From positions 62,001-126,000 of the forward strand of contig JBAOID010000037.1 in the NCBI GenBank assembly GCA_037045435.1: a DNA stretch of 64,000 bases, given 5' to 3'. The translations under genes and the position numbers were made by a program. Shown one piece after another: positions 37,263 through 46,339 of the stretch. The notes under the pieces were generated by a model. That model saw only the letters and a program-made list of their open reading frames with translations, had not been told where the DNA came from and did no database searches. Within the stretch, counting starts at the first letter, position 1; each line of letters starts with the position of its first letter. This DNA comes from CBDUEF01 sp018063485 (GTDB lineage Bacteria > Pseudomonadota > Alphaproteobacteria > Rhodobacterales > Rhodobacteraceae).

Positions 37263-39014
37263 ATGGCAGAAAGCGATCCACCCTCTGTTAGGTCTGAAAT
37301 CCTTGTGCACCAACACCGTGCCGAGATCGTGGACCGGCTTTATGATGTGGCCCTTGACCCTATCCGTCTGGAATCGCTGGTTGATCTGTGGGAAGGGCAT
37401 ACCGGCTTTGATCGGCAGGCCAATGGACAAACGCTTGAGCCGTTGAATGACCCTGAACTTGAAGTGCATCTGAACCGGGCCTCGATCTTTCTGGACCGCT
37501 ATGAGGCGACGCGGGTGGATGGTGCGTTTCGCTCGATCCTTGAGGATATTCCCCGGTCTGCGGCGTTCCTCGCCGATGAATACGCGGGCATCGTCTCTTT
37601 CAATCGCCCCGCAGCCGTGGCCTTTGGGTTGCGTGATGGCGCCGTGATGGCGGATTTGCCGTTTGAGCCGGAAGATATCGAGACCCTGCGCAACATGATC
37701 TATCGGGTTGCCTCGGGCCGTGCCGAACGTGTGGTCACGCTGCGGATCCGTTCTTCGATCACCGGATCGCCGGTAATCGTGCGGATTGGGCCGGTGGAAG
37801 GTGAAGCAGAGCGTCCACTGGCGCTGGTCATGTCCACGGAACTGGTTTGGCCCGAAGGGTTTGAGGATACTGTGCGTGAGGCGTTTGGCCTGACCAGCGC
37901 CGAGGTGGAGATCGTGCGCGGCATAGCCTTGGGCCTGCCGGTCAAAGACATTGCCGAGGCGAGGGGACGCTCGCAGGAAACCGTGCGCACACAGATGCGC
38001 TCGATTCTGTCCAAGACCGAAACGCACAGCCAGTCTGAATTGCTGCGCGTGGTGTTGGGCTTGATGGATGTTGCCAGTATCTCCACCGACAGCGTGGTTG
38101 CTTTGGCGCCCACCGGCGGACTCGACTCGCTGGCCTTTCAGGAAATGACCACCCATGACGGGCGCAGACTCGAGTGGATCGAATTTGGCGCGCCCAACGG
38201 TCGGCCGGTGTTGTATATGCATCTGGACTACGGGCTGATCCGCTGGCCGGCTTCAGCAGAGCGGGCGGCAAAGCAGCGCCGGCTGCGGGTGATCGTGCCG
38301 ATCCGTGCGGGCTATGGCCGCAGTGACCTTCACCGCCGCAGCAAGGATCATCTGGACGGTGTGTGCGAGGATTACCTGACGGTTCTGGAATATCTGAATA
38401 TCAGGCGCTGCGCGGTGATAGCGATGGGAGCAGATTTGCGATTTGCGCTGAATCTGTCGCTGCTGCGCCCGGAACTGGTGAATGGGGTCATCGGCTGCGC
38501 GGCGCAATTGCCGATTCGCACGGCGGCGCAATATGACAGGATGGATAAATGGCAAAGATTCATTCTGGCCAATGCCCGTTATGCGCCCAAGATCCTGCCA
38601 TTTCTGGTAAAGGCGGGTTTTTCTCTTGCTCGGCGTCTGGGCAAGGAAAAATTCTTTGCCCAAGTGAACGGCGGGTCCGCCGCCGATCTTGAAGCCTTTG
38701 CGCGGCCAGAGGTGCGCGAGGCGGTTCTGGTCGGATCAGAGGTTTCCATGAGCGCCAAGATATCGGCGCATGAAGCCTTTACCCGCGAATGTATCGGATC
38801 GGAACGAGACTGGTCGCGTCTTGTGCTGGTGTCGCAGGTGCGGGTTCTGTTGCTGCAAGGAGATCAGGATCCGCAAACCCCGGTCCAGACAGTGAAAGAG
38901 CTGATGGTGGATTTCCCGCATCTGGAAGTGAAGTTCCTGCCCAACACCGGTCAATTGTTGTTCTTTGCTGAATGGGCAAAAGTACTCGATACCCTGGAAC
39001 AATTCTTGCCGTGA
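37263..39014 (+). CDS. LuxR-type regulator fused to a non-catalytic alpha/beta-hydrolase domain
   Basis: 583 residues. An N-terminal PAS-like region (ILVHQHRAEIVDRLYDVALD, SIFLDRYEATRVDG) is followed by a LuxR/GerE helix-turn-helix (FGLTSAEVEIVRGIALGLPV, GRSQETVRTQMRSILSK, roughly residues 207-260), then a C-terminal alpha/beta-hydrolase domain (GRPVLYMHLDYG, IVPIRAGYGRSD, LQGDQDPQTP). The nucleophile elbow, normally G-x-S-x-G, reads AMGAD with Gly at residue 389, and the catalytic His position reads NTGQLL with Gln 564. Only the acid remains, so the domain probably binds a ligand rather than cleaving it. ATG 37263 chosen over the upstream TTG. Confidence 0.8.
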   Translation: MAESDPPSVRSEILVHQHRAEIVDRLYDVALDPIRLESLVDLWEGHTGFDRQANGQTLEPLNDPELEVHLNRASIFLDRYEATRVDGAFRSILEDIPRSAAFLADEYAGIVSFNRPAAVAFGLRDGAVMADLPFEPEDIETLRNMIYRVASGRAERVVTLRIRSSITGSPVIVRIGPVEGEAERPLALVMSTELVWPEGFEDTVREAFGLTSAEVEIVRGIALGLPVKDIAEARGRSQETVRTQMRSILSKTETHSQSELLRVVLGLMDVASISTDSVVALAPTGGLDSLAFQEMTTHDGRRLEWIEFGAPNGRPVLYMHLDYGLIRWPASAERAAKQRRLRVIVPIRAGYGRSDLHRRSKDHLDGVCEDYLTVLEYLNIRRCAVIAMGADLRFALNLSLLRPELVNGVIGCAAQLPIRTAAQYDRMDKWQRFILANARYAPKILPFLVKAGFSLARRLGKEKFFAQVNGGSAADLEAFARPEVREAVLVGSEVSMSAKISAHEAFTRECIGSERDWSRLVLVSQVRVLLLQGDQDPQTPVQTVKELMVDFPHLEVKFLPNTGQLLFFAEWAKVLDTLEQFLP

Positions 39015-39140
39015 TGCGCTTTATTTCCAGCCTTACCGTATTTGGGGTATGCGCCCGCTGCGAGCCTTGGGCTATCCATTGCTCATTGAACGGTGCCTTG
39101 TCCCTAGACTTTGAATGAAGCAATTTATCCCCACGAAAAG

Positions 39141-39173
39141 ACGGCGGTGCCTGGGGTGCCGCCGTTTTTTTTT
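39141..39173 (+). terminator. Intrinsic terminator after the LuxR/pseudo-hydrolase gene
   Basis: ACGGCGG (39141-39147) pairs with CCGCCGT (39159-39165), followed by a run of nine T residues. Confidence 0.85.
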
Positions 39174-39292
39174 GTTTGCCGCTCACGCAGAGCTTTGTCT
39201 GTGCCGTCCCGCTGGTTTGACGCAAATCATGGCAATATTATGCAGATAGTTTATCTTCGCAGAGTCGGTGATGCAGCGGGGTGGGTGGATAT

Positions 39293-40309
39293 ATGAACGA
39301 CAATCTGAACGAACCAGTGGTTGATAAAGCGCAAGCACCCGTTCCAGACTTGGTTATGCAGCCGGAAGAACAGGCCAGTGGTGTCGTCAAGAAGATCGGT
39401 CGCAAGTCGTTACCGCAGACTGACGGCGTTGGCGATACGCTGCAAGGCCCGCGACGCTTTCCCCCGGTGTCGCAAAATGAGATACGGGAGGCCTTTGAAA
39501 GCGGCCGTTTTCCCTATGCCCGCCTGATGGGCCGCGCCGTCTATGAGGTGGAAAAGGCCAAATTGCAGGCCGAACTCCTGAAGGTTCAGATCTGGGCACA
39601 GGAAACCGGCCAGAAATTCGTGGTGCTGTTTGAAGGCCGGGACGCCGCCGGCAAGGGCGGCACCATCAAGCGGTTCATGGAGCATCTGAATCCGCGCTAT
39701 GCGCGTGTGGTGGCGTTGACCAAACCCTCGGATGCCGAAAAGACCCAGTGGTTCTTTCAACGCTACATTGCCCACCTGCCGACCGCGGGCGAAATGGTGT
39801 TTTATGACCGCTCCTGGTATAACCGCGCCGGGGTTGAACGGGTGATGGGCTTTTGCACCCCCGCCGAATATCTTGAATACATGCGGCAGGCGCCGGAATT
39901 TGAACGGATGCTGGTGCGATCTGGCATAAGACTTTATAAATACTGGTTTTCCGTTACCCGCGAAGAACAGCGCGCCCGGTTCAAGGCGCGTGAAACCGAT
40001 CCGCTGAAAAGGTGGAAACTCTCGCCGATCGACAAGGCCTCCCTGGACAAATGGGATGATTACACCGAGGCGAAAGAAGCGATGTTCTTTTACACCGACA
40101 CCGCCGATGCGCCTTGGTTTATCGTGAAATCCAACGACAAGAAACGCGCGCGCCTCAATTGCATGCGCCATTTCCTGTCCACGATTGATTATCCGGGCAA
40201 GGATTTCGATGTGGTCGGTCAGCCCGACCCGCTGATTGTCGGGCGTGCCAGTCAGGTTTTGGCCAACACCGGCCGCAAAAAGGATAATGTCGTTTCCTCC
40301 AACGCCTAG
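39293..40309 (+). CDS. ppk2: Polyphosphate kinase 2 family protein
   Basis: 338 residues. PPK2 transfers phosphate between polyphosphate and nucleoside diphosphates, usually in the direction of NTP synthesis. Walker A EGRDAAGKGGTIKRF, Walker B FYDRSWYNRAGVERVMGF, and the lid-region Arg residues are all present, as in single-domain PPK2. The first ~75 residues are a variable, Pro-rich extension. The ATG at 39293 sits behind GGGGTGGGTGG. A separate system from the PPK1/Ppx operon 13 kb away; having both is common in this family. Confidence 0.9.
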   Translation: MNDNLNEPVVDKAQAPVPDLVMQPEEQASGVVKKIGRKSLPQTDGVGDTLQGPRRFPPVSQNEIREAFESGRFPYARLMGRAVYEVEKAKLQAELLKVQIWAQETGQKFVVLFEGRDAAGKGGTIKRFMEHLNPRYARVVALTKPSDAEKTQWFFQRYIAHLPTAGEMVFYDRSWYNRAGVERVMGFCTPAEYLEYMRQAPEFERMLVRSGIRLYKYWFSVTREEQRARFKARETDPLKRWKLSPIDKASLDKWDDYTEAKEAMFFYTDTADAPWFIVKSNDKKRARLNCMRHFLSTIDYPGKDFDVVGQPDPLIVGRASQVLANTGRKKDNVVSSNA

Positions 40310-40356
40310 GCAGTAGCCACCTTGCTGAACGCGGACCGTCCGGCTACTGCTTTGGC

Positions 40357-41709
40357 ATGAAATCCGCGCTCACCTATCCCGCCCACGCCCGCGCCACGCT
40401 GGCGTTGGGGCTGCCCTTGATCGGCAGCCATCTTGCCCAAATGGCGCTGCATGTCACGGATACCGTGCTGTTGGGCTGGTATGGCGTGGCCGAACTCGCA
40501 GCAGTGGTGCTTGCGGCCTCGCTGTTCTTTGTAACTTTCATCTTTGGCGCAGGTTTTGCCCAGGCGGTGATGCCGTTGGTGGCTTCGGCGCTGGGCAGTG
40601 GCGACGAGGTGCAAGTGCGCCGGGATACAAGGATGGGGCTGTGGTTGTCGGCGGGTTATGGAGTGCTGACCTATCCGCTGTTCTGGAATACCAAGGCACT
40701 GTTGCTGGCGCTGGGGCAAAACCCCGAAGTGGCGGGGCTGGCGCAAGACTTTCTGCGTATCGGCGGTTTGGGGATGGTGCCAGCACTGTTGGTAATGGTG
40801 CTGAAGAGCTACCTCGCGGCGCTGGAGCGGACGCAGGTGGTGCTCTGGGTTACGCTGGCGGCTGTGGGGGTGAATTTCCTGCTGGCCTATCCGCTGATCT
40901 TTGGCCTCTGGGGCGCGCCGGAGTTGGGGGTAGAGGGTGCGGCGATTGCGTCGCTGGTGGTGCAGGTCGTGACCTTTGTTTTGCTGGCAGGCTATGCCGC
41001 CTGGCTGCCCGAGTTGCGCCGGTTCCAGCTGTTCATCCGCTTTTGGCGCGTTGATCTGCCTGCCCTGCGACAGGTGTTCCGGCTGGGCTGGCCTATCGGC
41101 GTTACCAGCCTCGCCGAAAGTGCGATGTTTCAAGCCACAGCGCTGATGATGGGTTGGATCGGCACAGTGGAGTTGGCCGCGCATGGGATCGCCATGGAAG
41201 TGGTTTCGCTGTCCTATATGGTGCATCTGGGCCTGTCGAACGCAGCCACTGTGCGCGCTGGCCGGGCCGATGGCATGCGCGACGGCCAATCCTTGCGCGA
41301 CGGGGCCAGGACCGCAATTGTGCTGTCTGTCTGCTTTGGCATCCTGATGGTGGTGATGTTTCTGGCACAAGCACAGGGGATCATCGGTCTGTTTCTTGAT
41401 CTGGGCAATGCCAGCAGCGCCGCCATTGTTGAATTTGGTGCAAAGCTATTGGCAGTGGCCGCATTGTTTCAACTGGCCGATGCAATGCAGGGAATGGCGC
41501 TGGGCCTGTTGCGCGGCATCAAGGACACGCGCGTGCCCATGGTGGTTGCCGCCTTCAGCTATTGGCTGATCGGGATTCCCGCAGGGTACTGGCTGGCTTT
41601 TCACGCCGGGTTTGGTGGTGTCGGCCTGTGGCTTGGCTTGGTGATCGGCTTGATGATCGCCGCCTCTGCGATGATGTGGAGGTTTTGGAATCGGGCTGTC
41701 CGGGTCTGA
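40357..41709 (+). CDS. MATE family efflux transporter (NorM-like)
   Basis: 450 residues with twelve hydrophobic segments in two homologous halves. MATE signatures include the N-terminal TLALGLPLIGSHLAQMAL with VTDTVLLGWYG, and in the second half LAESAMFQATALMMGWIGTVELAAHG. MATE proteins extrude cationic drugs or metabolites using Na+ or H+. Starts 47 nt after ppk2 in the same direction with no obvious terminator between, so it may share a transcript. Intact. Confidence 0.88.
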   Translation: MKSALTYPAHARATLALGLPLIGSHLAQMALHVTDTVLLGWYGVAELAAVVLAASLFFVTFIFGAGFAQAVMPLVASALGSGDEVQVRRDTRMGLWLSAGYGVLTYPLFWNTKALLLALGQNPEVAGLAQDFLRIGGLGMVPALLVMVLKSYLAALERTQVVLWVTLAAVGVNFLLAYPLIFGLWGAPELGVEGAAIASLVVQVVTFVLLAGYAAWLPELRRFQLFIRFWRVDLPALRQVFRLGWPIGVTSLAESAMFQATALMMGWIGTVELAAHGIAMEVVSLSYMVHLGLSNAATVRAGRADGMRDGQSLRDGARTAIVLSVCFGILMVVMFLAQAQGIIGLFLDLGNASSAAIVEFGAKLLAVAALFQLADAMQGMALGLLRGIKDTRVPMVVAAFSYWLIGIPAGYWLAFHAGFGGVGLWLGLVIGLMIAASAMMWRFWNRAVRV

Positions 41710-41835
41710 GGCCCGGTCATTTACAATTCAGTTAAAACTTTCGGCCTCATCATGCAAATATCCTGCAGCCAAAGCAGGTAATCGCGCAGCATAAACCCAC
41801 AATGAAGGCACCCCCATCGCGGCGCAAGATGGACG

Positions 41836-43110
41836 TTACTTTGCCGCCGTCACAGCGGCCAGTTTGGTCGCAGGTTTCACCGCGGAATGCCGGTCAATGA
41901 AGTTCAGCACCAGCGGGCGGATGTTCAGACGCCAGCTTTTGCCGGCGAAAATACCGTAATGCCCGGCCCCAGGTTCAAGATGCTGGGTCTTTTTTGCCTC
42001 ATCCAACCCGGTTAGCAGACCAAGAGCCGCCACGCATTGACCGGGGGCCGAGATATCATCCTCGGCACCTTCGACAGTCATCACCGCAACCTTGCTGATC
42101 GCACCAATGTCGACGGCCTTGCCCGCAACCACAAATTCATTGCGCGCGATTTCGCGGTTCTTGAAGATACGCTCTACCGTCGACAGGTAGAACTCGGCAG
42201 TCATATCCATTACGGCCAGATATTCATCGTAGAAGCGATTGTGCGCGTCATGGTCACCGGCCTCACCTCGGGCCACGCGCATGATCTGATCGGCGAAGGC
42301 CTTGGAGTGGCGCTCGGCATTCATCGAGATGAAACTTTGCAATTGCAACAGGCCCGGATAGACCTTGCGGCCAGCCCCTTTGTATTTGAAACCCACTTGC
42401 TGAATGGCGATCTGCTCCAACTGCCCCATGGTGATGCGGCGTCCGAAATCGGTGACTTCGGTTGCAGCGGCATCGGGATCAATCGGGCCGCCGATCAGGG
42501 TCATACTGCGCGGCTGGGCAGCGGGGTCTTCTGCCGCCAGATATGCGGCGGCGGCAAGGGCCAGTGGTGCGGGCTGACAGATGGCGATCACATGGGTGTC
42601 TGGCCCCATTTCACGCATGAATTCAACCAGATAAAGCGTGTAATCCTCGATATCGAACTTGCCTGCCGAAACCGGAATGTCACGCGCATTGTGCCAATCG
42701 GTCACATAGACATCGGCATCGGGCAACAGGCTGGCCACCGTGGAGCGCAGCAGCGTGGCATAGTGGCCCGACATCGGAGCCACCAGCAGGATCTTGCGCG
42801 CCATCGGTTTGCGGCGACGCACAAAGAATTGCACCAGATTGCCGAAGGGTTTCTCCACCACGATCTTTTCATCAACGATATGGTCTTGCCCGCTTGGCCC
42901 AACGATCGAACGGATCCCCCAATCCGGTTTTGCGATCATCCGGCCAAAGCTGCGTTCCGTCACCTGGCCCCAGGCTGCGGTCAGGTTGAACATCGGATTC
43001 ATCGACAGGGCAAACACCGGATAGGAGGCGACGGCCATTGCAGTAGCACCCATCCACTCTTGGGTGTTGCGCATACTTTCCATAAAGTCGTAGCTGGCCA
43101 TATACTTCAT
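41836..43110 (-). CDS. phaZ: Intracellular polyhydroxyalkanoate depolymerase
   Basis: 424 residues of the intracellular PHA depolymerase type that attacks native PHB granules. Motifs: LLVAPMSGHYATLLRSTV and YVTDWHNARDIPV near the middle, the nucleophile region AICQPAPLALAAAA in which Cys replaces the usual Ser as known for this group, and GAGHYGIFAG with the catalytic His near the end. Start at ATG 43110, preceded by CAGGAG; the longer frame adds only upstream leader. Divergent from phaC across a 105-nt region with a PhaR-like box. Confidence 0.93.
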   Translation of the reverse strand: MKYMASYDFMESMRNTQEWMGATAMAVASYPVFALSMNPMFNLTAAWGQVTERSFGRMIAKPDWGIRSIVGPSGQDHIVDEKIVVEKPFGNLVQFFVRRRKPMARKILLVAPMSGHYATLLRSTVASLLPDADVYVTDWHNARDIPVSAGKFDIEDYTLYLVEFMREMGPDTHVIAICQPAPLALAAAAYLAAEDPAAQPRSMTLIGGPIDPDAAATEVTDFGRRITMGQLEQIAIQQVGFKYKGAGRKVYPGLLQLQSFISMNAERHSKAFADQIMRVARGEAGDHDAHNRFYDEYLAVMDMTAEFYLSTVERIFKNREIARNEFVVAGKAVDIGAISKVAVMTVEGAEDDISAPGQCVAALGLLTGLDEAKKTQHLEPGAGHYGIFAGKSWRLNIRPLVLNFIDRHSAVKPATKLAAVTAAK

Positions 43111-43155
43111 CGCGACTCCTGATGCGGGGAGGGGGCCCCGGCCCAAACATCACAT

Positions 43156-43191
43156 ACCATTCGGGCGAAATGGTGTTATGCTGCATAGCGG
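43156..43191. promoter_or_regulatory. phaZ-phaC intergenic region: palindrome and imperfect PhaR box
   Basis: ACCATT (43156-43161) and AATGGT (43169-43174) form an inverted repeat. Just after, CTGCATAGCGG (43181-43191) matches the PhaR box CTGC-N3-GCAG with one mismatch. The position between the divergent phaZ and phaC genes suggests regulation of both (inference). Confidence 0.5.
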
Positions 43192-43215
43192 CGAAGATAT
43201 GGTGGAATTATTGAG

Positions 43216-45006
43216 ATGACAACAACAACAGACAGTGACGCTGGGAAAAAACTGGAAGTGATGCAGGCAAATCTCGCCAAGGTCGAGGCCCTGTCCGAAC
43301 GCCTGATGGCCGCCCTTGCCCGCAAAAAGCCGACCGACTCTGGTGTGAATGGCCCCGGCCAGGATATTTACCTGAAGGCCGCCACCGCCTATCTGGCCGG
43401 AATGATGCAAAACCCGTCGCGCGTGCTGGAACATCAGGTTGCCTATTGGGGCAAGACAATGAAGCATTACGTCGAAGCGCAGCAGGCACTTGCCAAGGGC
43501 GAGTTCAAGGCCCCCGAAGATCCCGGCCCCAAGGATCGCCGCTTTGCCAATCCGCTTTGGGAGACTCATCCCGGCTTCAATTACCTCAAACAGCAATACC
43601 TGCTGAATGCCGAGGCCGTTCACAACGCCGTTGGCGATATGGAGGGGATTGACGCGACCGAGAAGGCAAGGGTCGAGTATTTCACCCGCCAGATCGTTGA
43701 TATGCTGTCACCAACGAATTTTCTGGGCACCAACCCGGATGCTCTGGAAAAAGCGCTGGAAACTGATGGTGCGTCGCTGGTCAAGGGGTTGGAAAATCTT
43801 GTGGCTGATATTGAGGCCAATGATGGTGAAATGCTGGTCACTTTGGCAGACCGTGACGCCTTTCATCTGGGTCAGAACATCGCCACCACCCCCGGATCGG
43901 TGGTGTTTCGCAACCGCATGTTCGAACTGATCCAATACACGCCCACCACTGAAACCGTGCATAAGACTCCGCTGCTGATCTTTCCGCCATGGATCAACAA
44001 ATTCTATGTGATGGATCTGAAGCCGCAAAACAGCCTGATCAAATGGATTGTGGATCAAGGATTCACCCTGTTTGTGGTGTCTTGGGTCAACCCGGACAAG
44101 AGTTATGCCGATGTGGGTCTGGATGATTATATCCGCGAGGGCTTCCTGACGGCGATGGCCGAAACCCGCAAGATCACCGGCGAGAAGCAGATCAATGCCG
44201 TGGGCTATTGCATCGCCGGCACCACTTTGGGCCTGACGCTGGCGCATCTGCAAAAGGCCGGCGATCCGTCGATCAAATCGGCCACCTTCTTTACCACCAT
44301 GACCGATTTTTCCGATCCGGGCGAGGTGGGGGTGTTCTTGTCGGATGATTGGGTAGACGGGATCGAGCGGCAAACCAAGACCGATGGCATCATGGCCAAA
44401 ACCTTCATGGCCAAGACCTTTTCCTATCTGCGATCGAATGACCTGATCTACACGCCTGCGATCAAAAGCTACATGATGGGGGAAACACCTCCGGCTTTCG
44501 ATCTGCTCTATTGGAACGGCGATGGCACCAATCTGCCGGGCAAGATGGCTGTGCAATATCTGCGTGGGCTGTGCCAGCAGGACGGTTTTGCCAAGGGGCA
44601 GTTTCCGGTGTTCGGCAAACCGGTCAGCCTGTCGGACATCAAACTGCCGGTCTGCGCCATTGCCTGCGAGACCGATCACATCGCGCATTGGCGGGCCAGC
44701 TTCAATGGTGTGCGTCAATTCGGGTCAACCGACAAAACCTTCATCCTGTCGCAGTCGGGCCATATCGCAGGGATCATCAACCCACCCTCGAAAGGCAAAT
44801 ACGGCCACTATACATCCGATGCGCAGATGACGACGCCAGAGGAGTGGCAAGCGGGGGCCCGCTTTACCCAAGGCTCCTGGTGGCCACGCTGGGGTGCTTG
44901 GTTGGCTGAGCGGTCCGGCCCGCAGATCAAACCGCGTATCCCCGGTGATTCGGGCCATCCGGTGCTTTGTGCTGCGCCCGGAACCTATGTGACCGCAACC
45001 CCCTAG
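43216..45006 (+). CDS. phaC: Class I poly(3-hydroxyalkanoate) synthase
   Basis: 596 residues. Polymerises (R)-3-hydroxyacyl-CoA into PHA granules. The lipase-like box GYCIAG has the catalytic Cys at residue 332, with Asp 487 (CETDHIAHW) and His 516 (SQSGHIAG) completing the triad. PWINKFYVMDL and WNGDGTNLPG are typical of class I synthases acting without PhaE. AATTATTGAG precedes the ATG. Intact and of normal length. Lies within the block phaZ, phaC, phaP, phaR. Confidence 0.96.
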   Translation: MTTTTDSDAGKKLEVMQANLAKVEALSERLMAALARKKPTDSGVNGPGQDIYLKAATAYLAGMMQNPSRVLEHQVAYWGKTMKHYVEAQQALAKGEFKAPEDPGPKDRRFANPLWETHPGFNYLKQQYLLNAEAVHNAVGDMEGIDATEKARVEYFTRQIVDMLSPTNFLGTNPDALEKALETDGASLVKGLENLVADIEANDGEMLVTLADRDAFHLGQNIATTPGSVVFRNRMFELIQYTPTTETVHKTPLLIFPPWINKFYVMDLKPQNSLIKWIVDQGFTLFVVSWVNPDKSYADVGLDDYIREGFLTAMAETRKITGEKQINAVGYCIAGTTLGLTLAHLQKAGDPSIKSATFFTTMTDFSDPGEVGVFLSDDWVDGIERQTKTDGIMAKTFMAKTFSYLRSNDLIYTPAIKSYMMGETPPAFDLLYWNGDGTNLPGKMAVQYLRGLCQQDGFAKGQFPVFGKPVSLSDIKLPVCAIACETDHIAHWRASFNGVRQFGSTDKTFILSQSGHIAGIINPPSKGKYGHYTSDAQMTTPEEWQAGARFTQGSWWPRWGAWLAERSGPQIKPRIPGDSGHPVLCAAPGTYVTATP

Positions 45007-45079
45007 GCCTGAATCCCTGCCAAGCGATTGAGAACATAGCGCTTTCCCCCGCGTCAACCGCTATGCGCCCAGCGCAATG

Positions 45080-45117
45080 CTGCATTGCAGAATAAATCTT
45101 GATTTTCTGCACTGCAG
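45080..45117 (+). promoter_or_regulatory. Two perfect PhaR boxes upstream of the phasin gene
   Basis: CTGCATTGCAG (45080-45090) and CTGCACTGCAG (45107-45117), 27 bp centre to centre, both match the CTGC-N3-GCAG target of PhaR known from Rhodobacter sphaeroides and Paracoccus. They sit 58-95 bp upstream of the phasin start, where PhaR would block transcription when no polymer is present to titrate it. Confidence 0.85.
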
Positions 45118-45174
45118 CATGTATATCTCCCTCATCAGGAAACCGGCTGCCCCCGGTTCGATAGGAGAGATAAA

Positions 45175-45658
45175 ATGGCTAACAACACCGATTTCACCAA
45201 AGTCATGCAAGACATGATGGCTTCGTTCCCGGTTGACGCTTCGGCGTTCCAGAACGCTTTCAAAGCCCAAGCCGCTTTCGGCGAGAAATTGTCGGCAGTT
45301 GCTTTGCAAGCTGCTGAAAAGTCGACCGAAATCTCGTCCAAATGGGCCAAGGAAACGCTCGACCAAACTGTCGGCTGCTTCCAAAGCCAAGGCCGAACCG
45401 ACCGATTATTCCAAAGCCGCCAGCGATTTCGCTTCGGCTGCTGCTGAAATGGCTGCCGAGAACATGGCCGCTTTCGCTGAAGTTGCGAAAAAAGTGCAGA
45501 TGGAAACCGTCGAGCTGATGATGGCTGCTGGCAAGGACGCTTCGGCCGAAGCCACTGCCGTTGTGAAAAAAGCGACCGACGACGCCACTGCTGCGGTGAA
45601 AAAAGCCACCGATGACGTGACCGCTGCTGCGAAAAAAGCGACCGTCGCTGCCAAGTAA
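45175..45658 (+). CDS. phaP: Phasin (PHA granule-associated protein), frame broken once
   Basis: About 160 residues after repair. Phasins coat PHA granules and control their number and size. The N-terminal half (DFTKVMQDMMASFPVDASAFQ, FGEKLSAVALQAAEKS) and the helical C-terminal half (MAAENMAAFAEVAKKVQMET) are in different frames joined near 45366, where CCAAACTG has one A too many. The C-terminus ends with three tandem VKKATDDATA-type repeats, an Ala/Lys-rich tail. AGGAGAG precedes the ATG. Strongly preceded by PhaR boxes and followed by a terminator. Confidence 0.9.
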
Positions 45659-45696
45659 TCCTTCGGGATCCGCGCTTCTATCCTCCCATGGAGCGC

Positions 45697-45731
45697 AAGG
45701 GCGGGCTGAAAAGCCCGCCCTTTCTTTTTTT
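45697..45731 (+). terminator. Intrinsic terminator of the phasin gene
   Basis: AAGGGCGGGCT (45697-45707) pairs perfectly with AGCCCGCCCTT (45712-45722) around GAAA, followed by TCTTTTTTT. Confidence 0.92.
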
Positions 45732-45732
45732 G

Positions 45733-45764
45733 CTGCACTGCCCTAGAGTTTCTCTGCACTGCAA
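45733..45764 (+). promoter_or_regulatory. Imperfect PhaR boxes upstream of phaR
   Basis: CTGCACTGCCC (45733-45743) and CTGCACTGCAA (45754-45764) each resemble CTGC-N3-GCAG with one or two mismatches. They lie just upstream of phaR, consistent with weaker autoregulation than at phaP. Confidence 0.65.
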
Positions 45765-45781
45765 AATCCGGGGAGGTCTTC

Positions 45782-46336
45782 ATGGCCGATGCTTCCAAGC
45801 CGCTGCTGATCAAACGCTATGCCAGCCGCAGGCTTTATAACACCGAAACCTCGGATTATGTGACGCTTGAGGATATCGCAGGCTTCATCCGCGCCGGGCG
45901 CGAAGTGCAGATCATTGATCTGAAATCGGGCGATGATCTGACTCGGCAATATCTGCTGCAGATCGTGGCCGAGCATAAATCCAAGGGCGACACGGTGCTG
46001 CCCACCAATGTGCTGACCGACCTTGTGCGCAGCTATACCTCGAATATCCAATCGGTGGTGCCGCAGTTCCTGGCCGCCAGCTTTGAAATGCTGCGCGAAA
46101 GTCAATCCAAAGTGATGGGGGGAATTCCAAATCCGATGGCGACGATTCCCGGCTTTGATCTGATGAAAAAGCAACAGGAGGCATTCTTGAAGACCGTGAT
46201 GGGCGGACTGCCCGGCTGGTCTGGATCCGGCCCGGCCCCTGAAGCGCGTGAAGCGGCAGAACAAACCAGTGCCGATGAATTGGCCGAGATCAAAAAGCAA
46301 TTTGCCGAACTGCAAAAGAAGCTCTCGAAACTCTGA
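45782..46336 (+). CDS. phaR: PHA synthesis repressor PhaR
   Basis: 184 residues. Granule- and DNA-binding repressor. N-terminal domain LLIKRYASRRLYNTETSDYVTLEDIAGFI is the conserved PHB/PHA-accumulation DNA-binding domain; the middle (VLPTNVLTDLVRSYTSNIQ) and the Gln/Lys-rich coiled C-terminus (ELAEIKKQFAELQKKLSKL) contact PHA or mediate oligomerisation. It is released from DNA when nascent PHA binds it, so phasin expression follows polymer. GGGGAGG precedes the ATG. Three nt separate its stop from the LysR-type gene. Confidence 0.95.
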   Translation: MADASKPLLIKRYASRRLYNTETSDYVTLEDIAGFIRAGREVQIIDLKSGDDLTRQYLLQIVAEHKSKGDTVLPTNVLTDLVRSYTSNIQSVVPQFLAASFEMLRESQSKVMGGIPNPMATIPGFDLMKKQQEAFLKTVMGGLPGWSGSGPAPEAREAAEQTSADELAEIKKQFAELQKKLSKL

Positions 46337-46339
46337 CCG

